This document shows positions 24,609 through 33,591 of a stretch of 62,478 nucleotides of DNA, piece by piece. Position 1 is the first letter of the stretch. Each line of letters begins with the position of its first letter. The position numbers and the translations under genes are program-made. The notes under the pieces were generated by a model. That model saw nothing but the letters and a program-made list of their open reading frames with translations, did not search any database and was not told the DNA's origin. The stretch is from CAG-791 sp963605745 (GTDB lineage Bacteria > Bacillota > Clostridia > Lachnospirales > Lachnospiraceae), in the NCBI GenBank assembly GCA_963605745.1, contig CAVCWT010000015.1, forward strand, positions 1-62,478. Reading direction: 5' to 3'.

Positions 24609-24636
24609 CTTGTAGTTAGTTATAACTAACTACAAG
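24609..24636. promoter_or_regulatory. 28-bp perfect palindromic operator of the ZIP gene
   Basis: CTTGTAGTTAGTTA followed by its exact reverse complement TAACTAACTACAAG. It lies just downstream of a minus-strand promoter. The core TTAGTTATAACTAA resembles the operator at 60043-60072 (TTAGTTAACTAA). The pattern suggests a dimeric metal-responsive repressor such as a DtxR-family protein; the regulator itself is not in the window. Confidence 0.75.
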
Positions 24637-24641
24637 AGCAC

Positions 24642-24669
24642 ATATTATCACATCTGTCGGGAAATACAA
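24642..24669 (-). promoter_or_regulatory. promoter of the ZIP gene
   Basis: Minus strand TTGTAT (24664-24669), 16-bp spacer, TAATAT (24642-24647). The operator starts within a few bases of the expected transcription start, so bound repressor would block initiation. Confidence 0.55.
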
Positions 24670-24685
24670 CGCCCACACAAAAAAA

Positions 24686-24705
24686 AGCTGATCTTGCGAT
24701 CAGCT
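24686..24705 (-). terminator. terminator of the tRNA-Glu operon
   Basis: AGCTGATC (24686-24693) pairs with GATCAGCT (24698-24705); on the minus strand it is followed by a run of T residues. Confidence 0.9.
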
Positions 24706-24714
24706 CCGAATTCG

Positions 24715-24786
24715 TAGCTCGTACGGGAATCGAACCCATGATTCTGCCGTGAGAGGGCAGCGTCTTAGCCTCTTGACCAACGAGCC
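24715..24786 (-). tRNA. tRNA-Glu (CUC), second copy of the operon
   Basis: 72-nt cloverleaf: acceptor GGCTCGT/ACGAGCT, anticodon loop CTCTCAC giving CUC (reads GAG), T-loop GGTTCGATTCC. No encoded CCA. Identical to the copy at 24878-24949 and co-transcribed with it. Confidence 0.93.
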
Positions 24787-24877
24787 ATATTCAAATATTC
24801 TGTTGCACCTTGCAGACAATCCATCAATCAGAATACATAAATGAAATCTATCATGATGCAGAATCCGCTTCGGTTCG

Positions 24878-24949
24878 TAGCTCGTACGGGAATCGAACCC
24901 ATGATTCTGCCGTGAGAGGGCAGCGTCTTAGCCTCTTGACCAACGAGCC
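24878..24949 (-). tRNA. tRNA-Glu (CUC), first copy of the operon
   Basis: Identical 72-nt tRNA, 91 bp upstream of the other copy, driven by the promoter at 25020-25048. A decoy reading frame crosses it and is not a gene. Confidence 0.93.
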
Positions 24950-24957
24950 ATATTCAT

Positions 24958-25082
24958 AATATTGCGTCTTTTCATCCGAGCTCAAAACCATTTCCTCGCT
25001 CAACCGTGACGCAAGAGCAATAATACTACCTCCTGCGATCTTGTGCAAGCACTTTTTCTCTTTTTTGAAAAGACGCAATATT
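24958..25082. repeat. 16-bp inverted repeat flanking the tRNA-Glu promoter
   Basis: AATATTGCGTCTTTTC (24958-24973) is the exact reverse complement of GAAAAGACGCAATATT (25067-25082). The two arms bracket the promoter and leader of the tRNA operon over about 125 bp. Confidence 0.85.
25020..25048 (-). promoter_or_regulatory. promoter of the tRNA-Glu operon
   Basis: Minus strand TTGCAC (25043-25048), 17-bp spacer, TATTAT (25020-25025). Start expected near 25013, upstream of both tRNAs. Confidence 0.65.
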
Positions 25083-25177
25083 TATCAAACTATCAGTTTT
25101 TATCCCCGCAACTCCGGATCATGCCATCGCTTGTCTGCGTCCCTGCTGCCTTTCCTCCCGCCACATTGCACTGTTTT

Positions 25178-26833
25178 TTAGTCGTTATACCCGATCCATG
25201 TTCTCGTCGGGAAATTCCGATTGCCGATCAGCGTATCAATGTCCATGCCCATGATGGCCGATGCCTTGTCTTTGTATTCCTGTGCCTGGTCGGTATCAAT
25301 GTATTTGTAATAATCGTAGGCAGGCTTCTGATTGCCGTTTACGTCAATGAGCCCCTGCGCGATGCGGCTCTCAATCTCCTTGGCATGATCCGTCTGCCGA
25401 TACAGCATAAAGGAATCGATGTCCTCATTCGCTGCTGCCTGCAGATACCCATAGGCCACCGACGCACATTGCAGATCATCGCCAAAATACGACGTGAATC
25501 CAATCTCCGACAATGCGATACTGCGAACCTCTCCTGCCGGATTCCGATAATCCGCCTGGTGCATGTAATCCGTCAGAATGTACAGATTCTGCATCGTAAT
25601 ATACGGTGTGGAGACATCCTTATGAACCCATCTCTCCAGTCCCAGCCATGCATAAGGATCATACAGCGGCGAATCATACGGATGGAAGGACAGTCCCCAG
25701 TCGATGTTGCCTTCACGGTTCACATAGTAATTGAAGGTATCCAGATATTCTCTGGAAAGAAAACACCCGGGATTCGACTTTCTCCCCCATTCCTGATCGA
25801 TGGAGTTGTAAACGCGGCAGCTGCCATTCCCCGCCTTCAATCCATTGTAGAAAATACGGAATGCCTTGTGATAATTGTTGACATTCTCATCCAGATCCGT
25901 GCTGCTGGTGTAATACCACTCCGTTCTGGCATTCACCTCGTTGCCCACAATCCAGTTGTCAACCTGGCCGTAATTTTGATCACCGCTGTAGCGGGATGCG
26001 AGGAAATAGGCAATGGCCTCCAGATGTTCGCTTCCCTCCTGTTCTGCCGTATTAAAGGCGTAACCCGGGCACACATGGGAATCACGTGCCAGAGGATGGA
26101 TGAGATCCTCCGCGCCGCTCACCTTGTCATTCAGAATATTCACCGTGATCTGCAGTCCCAGATTGGTGTAATACTCGAACAGATTGTCATATTGCAGGAG
26201 CTCTGCCGTATTGAAGGCATAGGTTTTGCCATTGTAATCCAGGTAAGTCGTCGGATAGGCCGGATCATCTGACTCGCCAACGATCCCACCGATGTTGATG
26301 TTGTAAGACACCTGCTCAATGCCAAGGTCCTCCAGCTCGCCGTTCATGACCCGGTCCGGATCAGCAAGCAGACCCTTGATCCCGTGATCATTGCGTTCCC
26401 CCGATGCCATCGCACAGGCCTCCGGATTCGTGATGTAATGCTCATCCGAAACCTGAACGAGCTTCCCGCCGCGCTTTACCGCAACGATGAATTTGCGGCA
26501 CAGCTGCGAATTCTCCTGATTAAAATTCAGCGGCACACTCACCTGTGCACTCTTCCCGGCCTTCGTCTGCGCCACCAGCTCTCCTGTCGCGCCGTCCTCC
26601 CAGACCTCATCCGAGTAGATGTAATATCGCCCATCGTCTGAGGATGGAATTTGCGATGCGGTCATCGAAATCACAACATCACTTCCCGAAATCTGTGCAT
26701 CTGTGATCGCAACCGCTCTCCCCGCTGCCTTGGCCGTTACCGGCGCCAGCATCAATCCGGCGAACACCGCCAGAATCATCGCCGTCTGCAGCCAGGACTG
26801 CCATCGCATATGCTGTCTTTCCTGTGCTCTCAT
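25178..26833 (-). CDS. secreted glycosidase-like protein (DUF5722-type)
   Basis: 551 residues. A signal peptide (basic start, hydrophobic ~18-32, cut near VTAKAAG) indicates export. An N-terminal beta-rich region (~40-145) is followed by a TIM-barrel-like part. NWIVGNEVNARTEW fits the acid/base Glu strand and ALSEIGFTS fits the nucleophile Glu strand of clan A retaining glycosidases. Overall it resembles DUF5722 proteins, whose substrate I do not know. It stands alone between tRNA-Glu and a tandem repeat array. ATG at 26833 gives the complete signal peptide; ATG nine codons later is a possible alternative. Confidence 0.7.
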   Translation of the reverse strand: MRAQERQHMRWQSWLQTAMILAVFAGLMLAPVTAKAAGRAVAITDAQISGSDVVISMTASQIPSSDDGRYYIYSDEVWEDGATGELVAQTKAGKSAQVSVPLNFNQENSQLCRKFIVAVKRGGKLVQVSDEHYITNPEACAMASGERNDHGIKGLLADPDRVMNGELEDLGIEQVSYNINIGGIVGESDDPAYPTTYLDYNGKTYAFNTAELLQYDNLFEYYTNLGLQITVNILNDKVSGAEDLIHPLARDSHVCPGYAFNTAEQEGSEHLEAIAYFLASRYSGDQNYGQVDNWIVGNEVNARTEWYYTSSTDLDENVNNYHKAFRIFYNGLKAGNGSCRVYNSIDQEWGRKSNPGCFLSREYLDTFNYYVNREGNIDWGLSFHPYDSPLYDPYAWLGLERWVHKDVSTPYITMQNLYILTDYMHQADYRNPAGEVRSIALSEIGFTSYFGDDLQCASVAYGYLQAAANEDIDSFMLYRQTDHAKEIESRIAQGLIDVNGNQKPAYDYYKYIDTDQAQEYKDKASAIMGMDIDTLIGNRNFPTRTWIGYND

Positions 26834-26940
26834 CTTCCCCCTCCATTCCCGCAGTCTGCCTGCGCTGTACTAAGGCGTTCTCCCCTCATGTCGATACGTC
26901 CCTTACTGCCCTCAGTATACCATAGTAACTGCACTACGCA

Positions 26941-27204
26941 GAGTCCAATCCGTTCGCAGTGGGGCGGCAAAAATCTGCTACAGTGATCCTGCACCCGGCA
27001 GAGTCCACCCCGTTCGCAGTGGGCGGCAAAATCTGCTACAGTGATCCTGCACCCGGCAGAGTCCACCCCGTTCGCAGTGGGCGGCAAAATCTGCTACAGT
27101 GATCCTGCACCCGGCAGAGTCCACCCCGTTCGCAGTGGGCGGCAAAATCTGCTACAGTGATCCTGCACCCGGCAGAGTCCACCCCGTTCGCAGTGGGCGG
27201 CAAG
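26941..27204 (+). repeat. 58-bp tandem repeat array, ~4.5 units
   Basis: Units start at 26941 (a 60-bp variant), 27001, 27059, 27117 and 27175 (partial). Each runs GAGTCCACCCCGTTCGCAGT, GGGCGGCAAAATCTGCTACA, GTGATCCTGCACCCGGCA. Units 2-4 are identical. 58 is not a multiple of three and no ribosome binding site is seen, so it is probably non-coding. It is richer in GC than its surroundings. Confidence 0.95.
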
Positions 27205-27497
27205 TCGGTGCGCAGGCGCGACCCTGCGGAACACGTAAAGGGACGAAATCCCGGTTGGACGCAGCGACAGCGTAATGGGATGAGAACACGTGGCGGGGAG
27301 CGTTGCCTTTGGGTGAGCCAGCCCCGACGCTGTTCTCCAGCTCAGGAAAGGTGAGCCAGTCCGTACGTTAAGAGCCGCAGGGCCCAGAGACGCGCATCCC
27401 TTGACACCCACGCGAACGAGAAGGCTCCTCCGTCAGATAACATGGTGACAGAGCTTGACACCCACGCGAACGAGAAGGCTCTGCCGCAGCGTGCGCC
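27205..27497. other. unexplained GC-rich intergenic segment with a direct repeat
   Basis: No convincing gene. CTTGACACCCACGCGAACGA is repeated at about 27401 and 27455, each followed by GAAGGCTC. Several local stems can be drawn (GGGACGAAATCCC; GGAGCGT with ACGCT-CTCC). A reading frame over 27094-27411 contains the tandem repeats and has no ribosome binding site. It could hold a structured RNA or a decayed element. Confidence 0.4.
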
Positions 27498-30400
27498 TCA
27501 CATAAGGTCGAAAATCGAGAACTGGTTCGACTCAGGCAGCTCGCCGAGGAGCCCCAGCTCGCTCATCTTCTCCAGAATCGTCTGCGACACCTTCGCTCTC
27601 TCCCGGATGTCCTGCTGCGAAACAAACGGTCCTCCCTTGCAGGCCTCCTCCAGCGCATCCGCCGCATTGGCACCCATGCCATGGAGCGAGGTATAAGCCG
27701 GCATGATCTTGCCGTCCACGATCTGGAAATTCCGTCCCTTGGCAACGCCCAGCTGGATCGGTGTGAATTCGATGCCCCTTGCATACATCTCGCGCACGAC
27801 AAGGGCATCGTCCATCTGCGCCTCCTCAGCTGCCGTCAGCTTGTCTCTCGAGCGGTATTCCTGCATGCAGTCCAGAAGGTGCTGCTGCCCCTGCGCCATC
27901 ATTTCATAATCAAAAGCCTTGGCGCGAATTGTGTAATACGCACAGTAATAGGCCAGCGGCTCATGCACCTTAAACCAGGCAATTCGCAGCGCCATCATAA
28001 CGTAAGCCGCCGCATGGCCCTTCGGGAACATGTACTTGATCTTCAGGCACGCATCGTGATACCACTCTGGCACACCTGCTGCCCGCATGGCTTCCTCCAT
28101 CTCCGGCTGGAGTCCTTTTCCCTTACGCACAGACTCCATCGTCTTGAACGCTACCGACGGCTCCTCCCCCATGTTGATGAGGTAGGTCATAATGTCATCG
28201 CGGCAGCCGATGCAGGTGGACAATGTACAGATTCCCTGTGCAATCAGATCCGAGGCATTGCCGAGCCATACGTCCGTTCCATGCGAAAGACCCGAGATCT
28301 TGATCAGCTCCGACAATGTTGTCGGCTTGGTATCCTGCAGCATGCCCATGACGAATTTCGTACCGAACTCCGGGACGCCCAGCGTTCCCACCTTGATGCC
28401 GCCGTCCTGCTCGGACGTTATTTTGAGCGACTCCAGTCCGGTGAAGAGCTGCATGACGCCGGGATCATCCAGCGGCAGCTCGATCGGATTCACCCCGGTG
28501 ATATCCTGCAGCATACGGATCATCGTCGGATCATCGTGTCCCAGAATGTCCAGCTTTAACAGGTTGTGATCGATGGAGTGGTAGTCAAAGTGCGTTGTAA
28601 TGATGTTGGTCGTCATATCGTTCGCGGGGTGCTGCACCGGCGTGAAGGTATTGATCTCCTCTCCGATGGGCAGAACAACGATTCCCCCCGGGTGCTGTCC
28701 CGTTGACCTTCGAACGCCGACGCACCCAGCCGCCAGACGTTCCATTTCGGCCCGTCTCTTTACGATATTACGATGCTCACAATAGCCCAGGGTATAGCCA
28801 TAGGCGGTTTTATCCGCCACCGTGGCAATGGTTCCCGCCTTAAAGGTCTGCTCGTGTCCGAAAATAACCTTGGTATAGGCATGCGCCTTGGACTGATATT
28901 CTCCCGAGAAATTCAGGTCAATATCCGGCTCCTTATCTCCTTTAAAGCCAAGGAACGTTTCGAACGGGATGTCGAACCCTGCCCGTACCAGCTCTTTGCC
29001 GCAGTTCGGGCACATCTTAACCGGCATGTCCACACCGCACCGGCCGGCATAGGCGCGGACCTCTTCGGATTCAAAGTCAGAATAATGGCACTCTTCGCAG
29101 TAATAATGCGGAGCCAGCGGATTCACCTCGGTAATTCCCGACATTGTGGCAACAAATGACGAGCCAACCGATCCTCTCGAGCCAACTAGGTACCCATCCT
29201 CATTGGATTTCCATACGAGCTTCTGTGCGATGATATACATGACGGAGTAGCCGTTCTTGATGATGGAGGTCAGCTCTCTCTCAAGCCGGTCTCCTACCAC
29301 CTTCGGCAGCGGATCTCCGTACATTTTATGTGCCTGACGATAGCAGATTTCCCTCAGCTGCTCATCCGAGTTTTCGATAACCGGCGGACACTTGTCCGGC
29401 CGAACCGGCGACATGGCATCCACCCAGGAGGCAATCCTATTCGAGTTCGTGATAACGACCTCCTCGCATTTGGCATTGCCAAGGTAGGAGAACTCCTCCA
29501 TCATTTCATCCGTCGTCCTTAGATACAAGGGTGCCGGCTTCTCCTCCTGGTTCATGCCCATGCTGTCCTGCACAATCGAGCGGTAGACCTCATCCTCCGG
29601 ATCCAGAAAATGCACGTCGCCGGTTGCCACAACGGGCTTTCCGTACTGTTCGCCCAGCCGCACAATCCGGCGGTTGATGTCCAGAATATCCTCCATGCTG
29701 CGAATGTTCTCATGGCGCTCCGAAGCGATCAGGAACTCGTTGTTTTCCCTCGGCTGAATCTCCAGATAATCATAAAAATCCACGATCCCGGCCAGAGTTT
29801 CTTCGCTCTTTTCATCCAGAATCGCCTGGTAGAGTTCGCCCATCACACAGGCGGAGCCAACGATCAGGCCCTCCCGGTATTTGGTCAGAAGCGTTTTCGG
29901 AATCTTTGGCTTCTGGTAAAAATACGTCAAATGCGACTCGCTGATGAGGCGGTATAGGTTGGTGCGGCCGGTCACGTTTTTGGCCAGGAGGATGCAGTGC
30001 ACCGGGCGAAGGCGACGGATCACATCCGGATCCTGATCGGCCAGGGCATTCATTCCGCCAAGGGTCGTTACGCCCTTTTGCGTGAACATGTTGAGGAGCT
30101 TGATAAAGATCTCTGCTGTCGTCGCTGCATCGTCCACCGCACGGTGATGGTGGGGATTGACAACATTTAAGAGCTTACCCACAGCGTCAAGGTTGTAGGA
30201 TTTGTGCCCCGGCAGCATCACTCTTGCCATGCCCACCGTGTCGATCGTCGTGTGCGGGCAGGGAAGTCCCAGATCCTTTGCATTCTTGCGGATAAAGCTG
30301 ATATCAAAGCCAACGTTGTGGCCGACCAGAACGCAGCCCTTGCAGAATTCCAGGAACCTCGGAAGGACATCATCGATCGTCTTGGCCGTCAGCACCATTT

Positions 30401-32378
30401 CATCGGTAATGCTGGTCAGACGGGTGATCCGGAAAGGAATGGGAATCTTTGGATTCACAAATTCCGAGAAATCACCGGTTTTCTTCCCCTGCTCGTAGCG
30501 GACGGCACCGATCTCAATGATGCGGTCCCGCTCGGAGGAAAAGCCCGTCGTCTCGATATCAAAAATCACGTAATTGCCGGTCTCGATCCGGTAATCCTCA
30601 TAGTCTTTTGCACCGGTATCGCTCGAGTTCTCCGCAGGAAGGATTCCTTCGGTGCCGTCTGCCATTTCACCGCTGATCCTTGCAAAGGCAGGATCCTCCG
30701 CCGGATTGCCGAACATGACCATCTTCTTAAGGTCATCCACAAGGTAGCATTCCACGCCGTAGATCACCTTGAAAAAGTCCTGAATATCATCCGGCTTTTC
30801 CCCTGCGGCCTTCCTTGCCTTGCAGTGATCCTTGTACAGAGCCTCGATCTGGTGGTTTGCATCCGGGAACGCCTGCACGTTTCCATGGTCTGTGATCGCA
30901 ACAGCCGGCCAGCCCCACTCATAGGCGCGCTTTACCAGATCCTTGCACTCCGAGACGCCGTCCATGTCGCTCATCTTGGTATGCATGTGGAGCTCGACAC
31001 GTTTTTTCTCATAGCGATCCTTGCGCTTTGTCACAAAGGAAGGGATTTCCATAATGCCGACGGGCGAGGACACGGTGACTTCATGTTCAAAGGTATCCTC
31101 TTTGGTAAAGCCTTTTACCTTGACAAAGCTGCCGGGCTTTAACCGGTTCATCGTCTGCTCCGCATAGATGGTAGGTGCAAAGATCTTCACTGCAATGGAA
31201 TCGGTAAAATCCGTGATGGTAAACTTCAGGATCGATTTCTCATTGCGAATGTCCCGTCTCTCATTCGAGGTAATCTTGCCGCGAATGGTCACCTCGCCCA
31301 TTTCTCCGATGATATCTGAGATCGGAATTGCGTCATCATCAAAATCACGGCCGCAGATCACCTCCGGGCGGTTCGAACGGATAAAGCTGCGCATTGCCTT
31401 ATCACCGCCGGATTTGCCAAAGCCTGCGTTTCCTCTGCCGCCCTTTGCATTCCTGCCATCAAAAGCTCCGCCTGCAGGGGCTGCTGCCTTCGCCTCTTTG
31501 GCGACACCGGATGCGGATCCGCTGCCTGCTGCCATGCTGTTTCCGGAAGGAGGAGCTGTGCCTGCTGCACTCGCCCTTTGCAGCGCATCCTCTCCTGCCT
31601 GCCGCGCTTTCAGCATGGTTCCGCCATCTGCATGCATCCCATTATGCATCCCGTCATTAGCCTGTTCTGCGCTACCTCCTGCAGCCAGGCCGCCACGGTT
31701 TCCTGCCGGCAGTTCATCATCCAGAACCGCCTTGGCCCTATGCCGAACCGGGAGGTCACAGACAATCTGAAACGAGCAGTCCATATCGCAGCGCTCCCGG
31801 AAAATCGTTGTAAGGCTGCTCTGAATGACCTTGCCCTCTTCCCTCGCCATACCGGAATTTTCCAGATGAACCACCACCCGGTCTTCCTTCTGATTGCTCA
31901 GAACATCCAGGTTGTCACCCCCTTTTGAACCCCTCGAAGCCTCCAGGTTGTCCGCATCCTTCGGACCGTCCTGGTTATCCGTCCCCGTTGAATCCTTCGA
32001 ATTCTCCGTATTTTCCGGATAATCAAAAGAAGCTTCTTTAAAGAAGCTTCCAAGGATTGGACTCCTATGCCAGAACTCCGCTGTCAACGAGTCATAATAT
32101 TCATGCATCAGCATTTTGGGATTGTACTGCTCAGAGAGCGAATAGTGCTCGATCAGTACCGCCTGTACCGGCGTCCCCCCACAGACCTCCAGGGTCAGCA
32201 GGTTCTCCATCTGCCGAATGTATTTGTTGTGAATCAGATGCCTCGAATCCAGATAGATCCGGAGCCTCGTGTGGTCCTTGTTGTAGGCAAGGCGCGTCAC
32301 CATCGTCTCCTGGAACAGATCACGCAGCTCTCCCCGCGTCTTGATCGTCGGGAAGACCTCAAAAAATTCCTTTGCCAT
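27498..32378 (-). CDS. polC: DNA polymerase III PolC-type, alpha subunit with proofreading
   Basis: About 1626 residues; the replicative polymerase of low-GC Gram-positives. Order: N-terminal domain 1-120; OB fold ~360-450 (GEVTIRGKITSNERRD); PHP first half from ~461 (HMHTKMSDMDG, ITDHGN); inserted DEDDh exonuclease ~603-765 (FDIETTGF, HNVGFDISF, HHRAVDDA); PHP second half; zinc cysteines ~1093-1125 (CEEC, CPNC); catalytic PDIDLNFSG ~1151; C-terminus ELPESNQFSIFDLM. Residues ~120-330 hold acidic and Gly/Ala-rich low-complexity stretches, making it ~180 residues longer than usual. Start at 32378 (MAKEFFEVF); upstream codons to 32453 overlap ispG and are unlike PolC. Confidence 0.97.
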   Translation of the reverse strand: MAKEFFEVFPTIKTRGELRDLFQETMVTRLAYNKDHTRLRIYLDSRHLIHNKYIRQMENLLTLEVCGGTPVQAVLIEHYSLSEQYNPKMLMHEYYDSLTAEFWHRSPILGSFFKEASFDYPENTENSKDSTGTDNQDGPKDADNLEASRGSKGGDNLDVLSNQKEDRVVVHLENSGMAREEGKVIQSSLTTIFRERCDMDCSFQIVCDLPVRHRAKAVLDDELPAGNRGGLAAGGSAEQANDGMHNGMHADGGTMLKARQAGEDALQRASAAGTAPPSGNSMAAGSGSASGVAKEAKAAAPAGGAFDGRNAKGGRGNAGFGKSGGDKAMRSFIRSNRPEVICGRDFDDDAIPISDIIGEMGEVTIRGKITSNERRDIRNEKSILKFTITDFTDSIAVKIFAPTIYAEQTMNRLKPGSFVKVKGFTKEDTFEHEVTVSSPVGIMEIPSFVTKRKDRYEKKRVELHMHTKMSDMDGVSECKDLVKRAYEWGWPAVAITDHGNVQAFPDANHQIEALYKDHCKARKAAGEKPDDIQDFFKVIYGVECYLVDDLKKMVMFGNPAEDPAFARISGEMADGTEGILPAENSSDTGAKDYEDYRIETGNYVIFDIETTGFSSERDRIIEIGAVRYEQGKKTGDFSEFVNPKIPIPFRITRLTSITDEMVLTAKTIDDVLPRFLEFCKGCVLVGHNVGFDISFIRKNAKDLGLPCPHTTIDTVGMARVMLPGHKSYNLDAVGKLLNVVNPHHHRAVDDAATTAEIFIKLLNMFTQKGVTTLGGMNALADQDPDVIRRLRPVHCILLAKNVTGRTNLYRLISESHLTYFYQKPKIPKTLLTKYREGLIVGSACVMGELYQAILDEKSEETLAGIVDFYDYLEIQPRENNEFLIASERHENIRSMEDILDINRRIVRLGEQYGKPVVATGDVHFLDPEDEVYRSIVQDSMGMNQEEKPAPLYLRTTDEMMEEFSYLGNAKCEEVVITNSNRIASWVDAMSPVRPDKCPPVIENSDEQLREICYRQAHKMYGDPLPKVVGDRLERELTSIIKNGYSVMYIIAQKLVWKSNEDGYLVGSRGSVGSSFVATMSGITEVNPLAPHYYCEECHYSDFESEEVRAYAGRCGVDMPVKMCPNCGKELVRAGFDIPFETFLGFKGDKEPDIDLNFSGEYQSKAHAYTKVIFGHEQTFKAGTIATVADKTAYGYTLGYCEHRNIVKRRAEMERLAAGCVGVRRSTGQHPGGIVVLPIGEEINTFTPVQHPANDMTTNIITTHFDYHSIDHNLLKLDILGHDDPTMIRMLQDITGVNPIELPLDDPGVMQLFTGLESLKITSEQDGGIKVGTLGVPEFGTKFVMGMLQDTKPTTLSELIKISGLSHGTDVWLGNASDLIAQGICTLSTCIGCRDDIMTYLINMGEEPSVAFKTMESVRKGKGLQPEMEEAMRAAGVPEWYHDACLKIKYMFPKGHAAAYVMMALRIAWFKVHEPLAYYCAYYTIRAKAFDYEMMAQGQQHLLDCMQEYRSRDKLTAAEEAQMDDALVVREMYARGIEFTPIQLGVAKGRNFQIVDGKIMPAYTSLHGMGANAADALEEACKGGPFVSQQDIRERAKVSQTILEKMSELGLLGELPESNQFSIFDLM

Positions 32379-32449
32379 AGATCCCCTGTATAAATGCAAC
32401 GGGAGGCGGCAGAATGTCCGCCAGGATCCGTTGCAGGTAAGAAGGCGGT

Positions 32450-33514
32450 TCACGCCTTCCAGTTGTCCAGTTCCTCTTTCAGCGCTGCCAGGAGCTGATC
32501 TTCCGGCATCTTGCGTACGATTTCGCCCTTTTTGATCAGGAGTCCTTCTCCGTTTCCGCCGGCAACGCCGATATCTGCCTCTCTTGCCTCGCCGGGTCCG
32601 TTGACGGCGCAGCCCATGACAGCAACCTTAATGTTATAGGGATATTGCTGCACCATCTCTTCCACCTTGGTTGCAAGGCCAATGAGATCGATTCTGGTGC
32701 GGCCGCAGGTCGGGCAGGAGGTGACTTCCACGCCTTCGGTGCGGAGCTTTAAATCCCGGAGGATTCCCTTTGCCGCGCGGATCTCTTCCACCGGATCTCC
32801 GGAGAGGGACACGCGAATGGTATCTCCAACGCCGTGATACAGAATGATGCCAAGGCCGACAGAAGATTTGATCAATCCGCCATAGGTAGTACCTGCCTCT
32901 GTAATACCGATGTGCAGCGGATAATTCGTCTGCTCGGCCAGGAGCTCATGCGCTCTTGCACAGGTCAGAACGTCCGAGGACTTGATGCTGATGACGATCT
33001 GGTCATAGCCGCAGTTCTCCACCATGGCCACCTTATCCAGTGCACTTTCTACAAGGCCTTCCGGAGTGACGCCGCCGTATTTTTCAACCAGGTCCTTTTC
33101 CAGGGAACCGGAGTTCACGCCGACACGGATCGGAATGTTCCTCTCCTTGGCGCAGCTGACAACCGCGCGGATCTTGTCCTCCCCGCCGATGTTGCCGGGA
33201 TTGATGCGGATCTTATCTGCTCCGTTTTCCATGGCTGCAATGGCCATGCGGTAGTTAAAGTGAATGTCTGCCACAACCGGGATGTGGATCTGTTTTTTGA
33301 TCTCAGAAAGTGCCTTTGCGCAGTTCTCATCCGGCACCGTGCAGCGGACAATATCACAGCCTGCCTCCTCGAGCCGCAGGATCTGGGCAACCGTTGCCGC
33401 CACATCATCGGTTCGGGTATTGGTCATCGACTGAATGGCAATCGGATTGCCTCCGCCGATCTTTACATTTCCGATCGAAACTACCTTCGTCCTCTCTCTG
33501 TATGTCTGACTCAT
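32450..33514 (-). CDS. ispG: 4-hydroxy-3-methylbut-2-en-1-yl diphosphate synthase
   Basis: 354 residues. Converts MEcPP to HMBPP in the MEP isoprenoid pathway, using a [4Fe-4S] cluster. N-terminal VKIGGGNPIAIQSMTNTRT, C-terminal cluster ligands in SCPTCGRTRIDL and GCAVNGPGEA. Two-domain bacterial form, normal length. Lies between rseP and polC, and the block also holds dxr and uppS, two further steps of isoprenoid and undecaprenyl supply. Confidence 0.97.
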   Translation of the reverse strand: MSQTYRERTKVVSIGNVKIGGGNPIAIQSMTNTRTDDVAATVAQILRLEEAGCDIVRCTVPDENCAKALSEIKKQIHIPVVADIHFNYRMAIAAMENGADKIRINPGNIGGEDKIRAVVSCAKERNIPIRVGVNSGSLEKDLVEKYGGVTPEGLVESALDKVAMVENCGYDQIVISIKSSDVLTCARAHELLAEQTNYPLHIGITEAGTTYGGLIKSSVGLGIILYHGVGDTIRVSLSGDPVEEIRAAKGILRDLKLRTEGVEVTSCPTCGRTRIDLIGLATKVEEMVQQYPYNIKVAVMGCAVNGPGEAREADIGVAGGNGEGLLIKKGEIVRKMPEDQLLAALKEELDNWKA

Positions 33515-33591
33515 TGCATTTCCTTTCTAGCCTTAATTTCATAACAGTCCAGCATCTGTCAAAGCCGTGCGGCGCAGGCAGATGCGGAAGG

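Noticed and set aside
24851..25078. 75-codon frame crossing the upstream tRNA-Glu
   Set aside because: Its C-terminal half is a translated tRNA; such frames are frequent false genes.
26941..27204. CRISPR array
   Set aside because: The 58-bp units are directly adjacent with no unique spacers and no cas genes nearby. The other tandem arrays (111, 23, 19 and 10 bp) likewise lack spacers.
27094..27411. 105-codon frame over the tandem array and GC-rich block
   Set aside because: The repeated unit is 58 bp and shifts frame, there is no ribosome binding site, and the peptide has no domain-like pattern.
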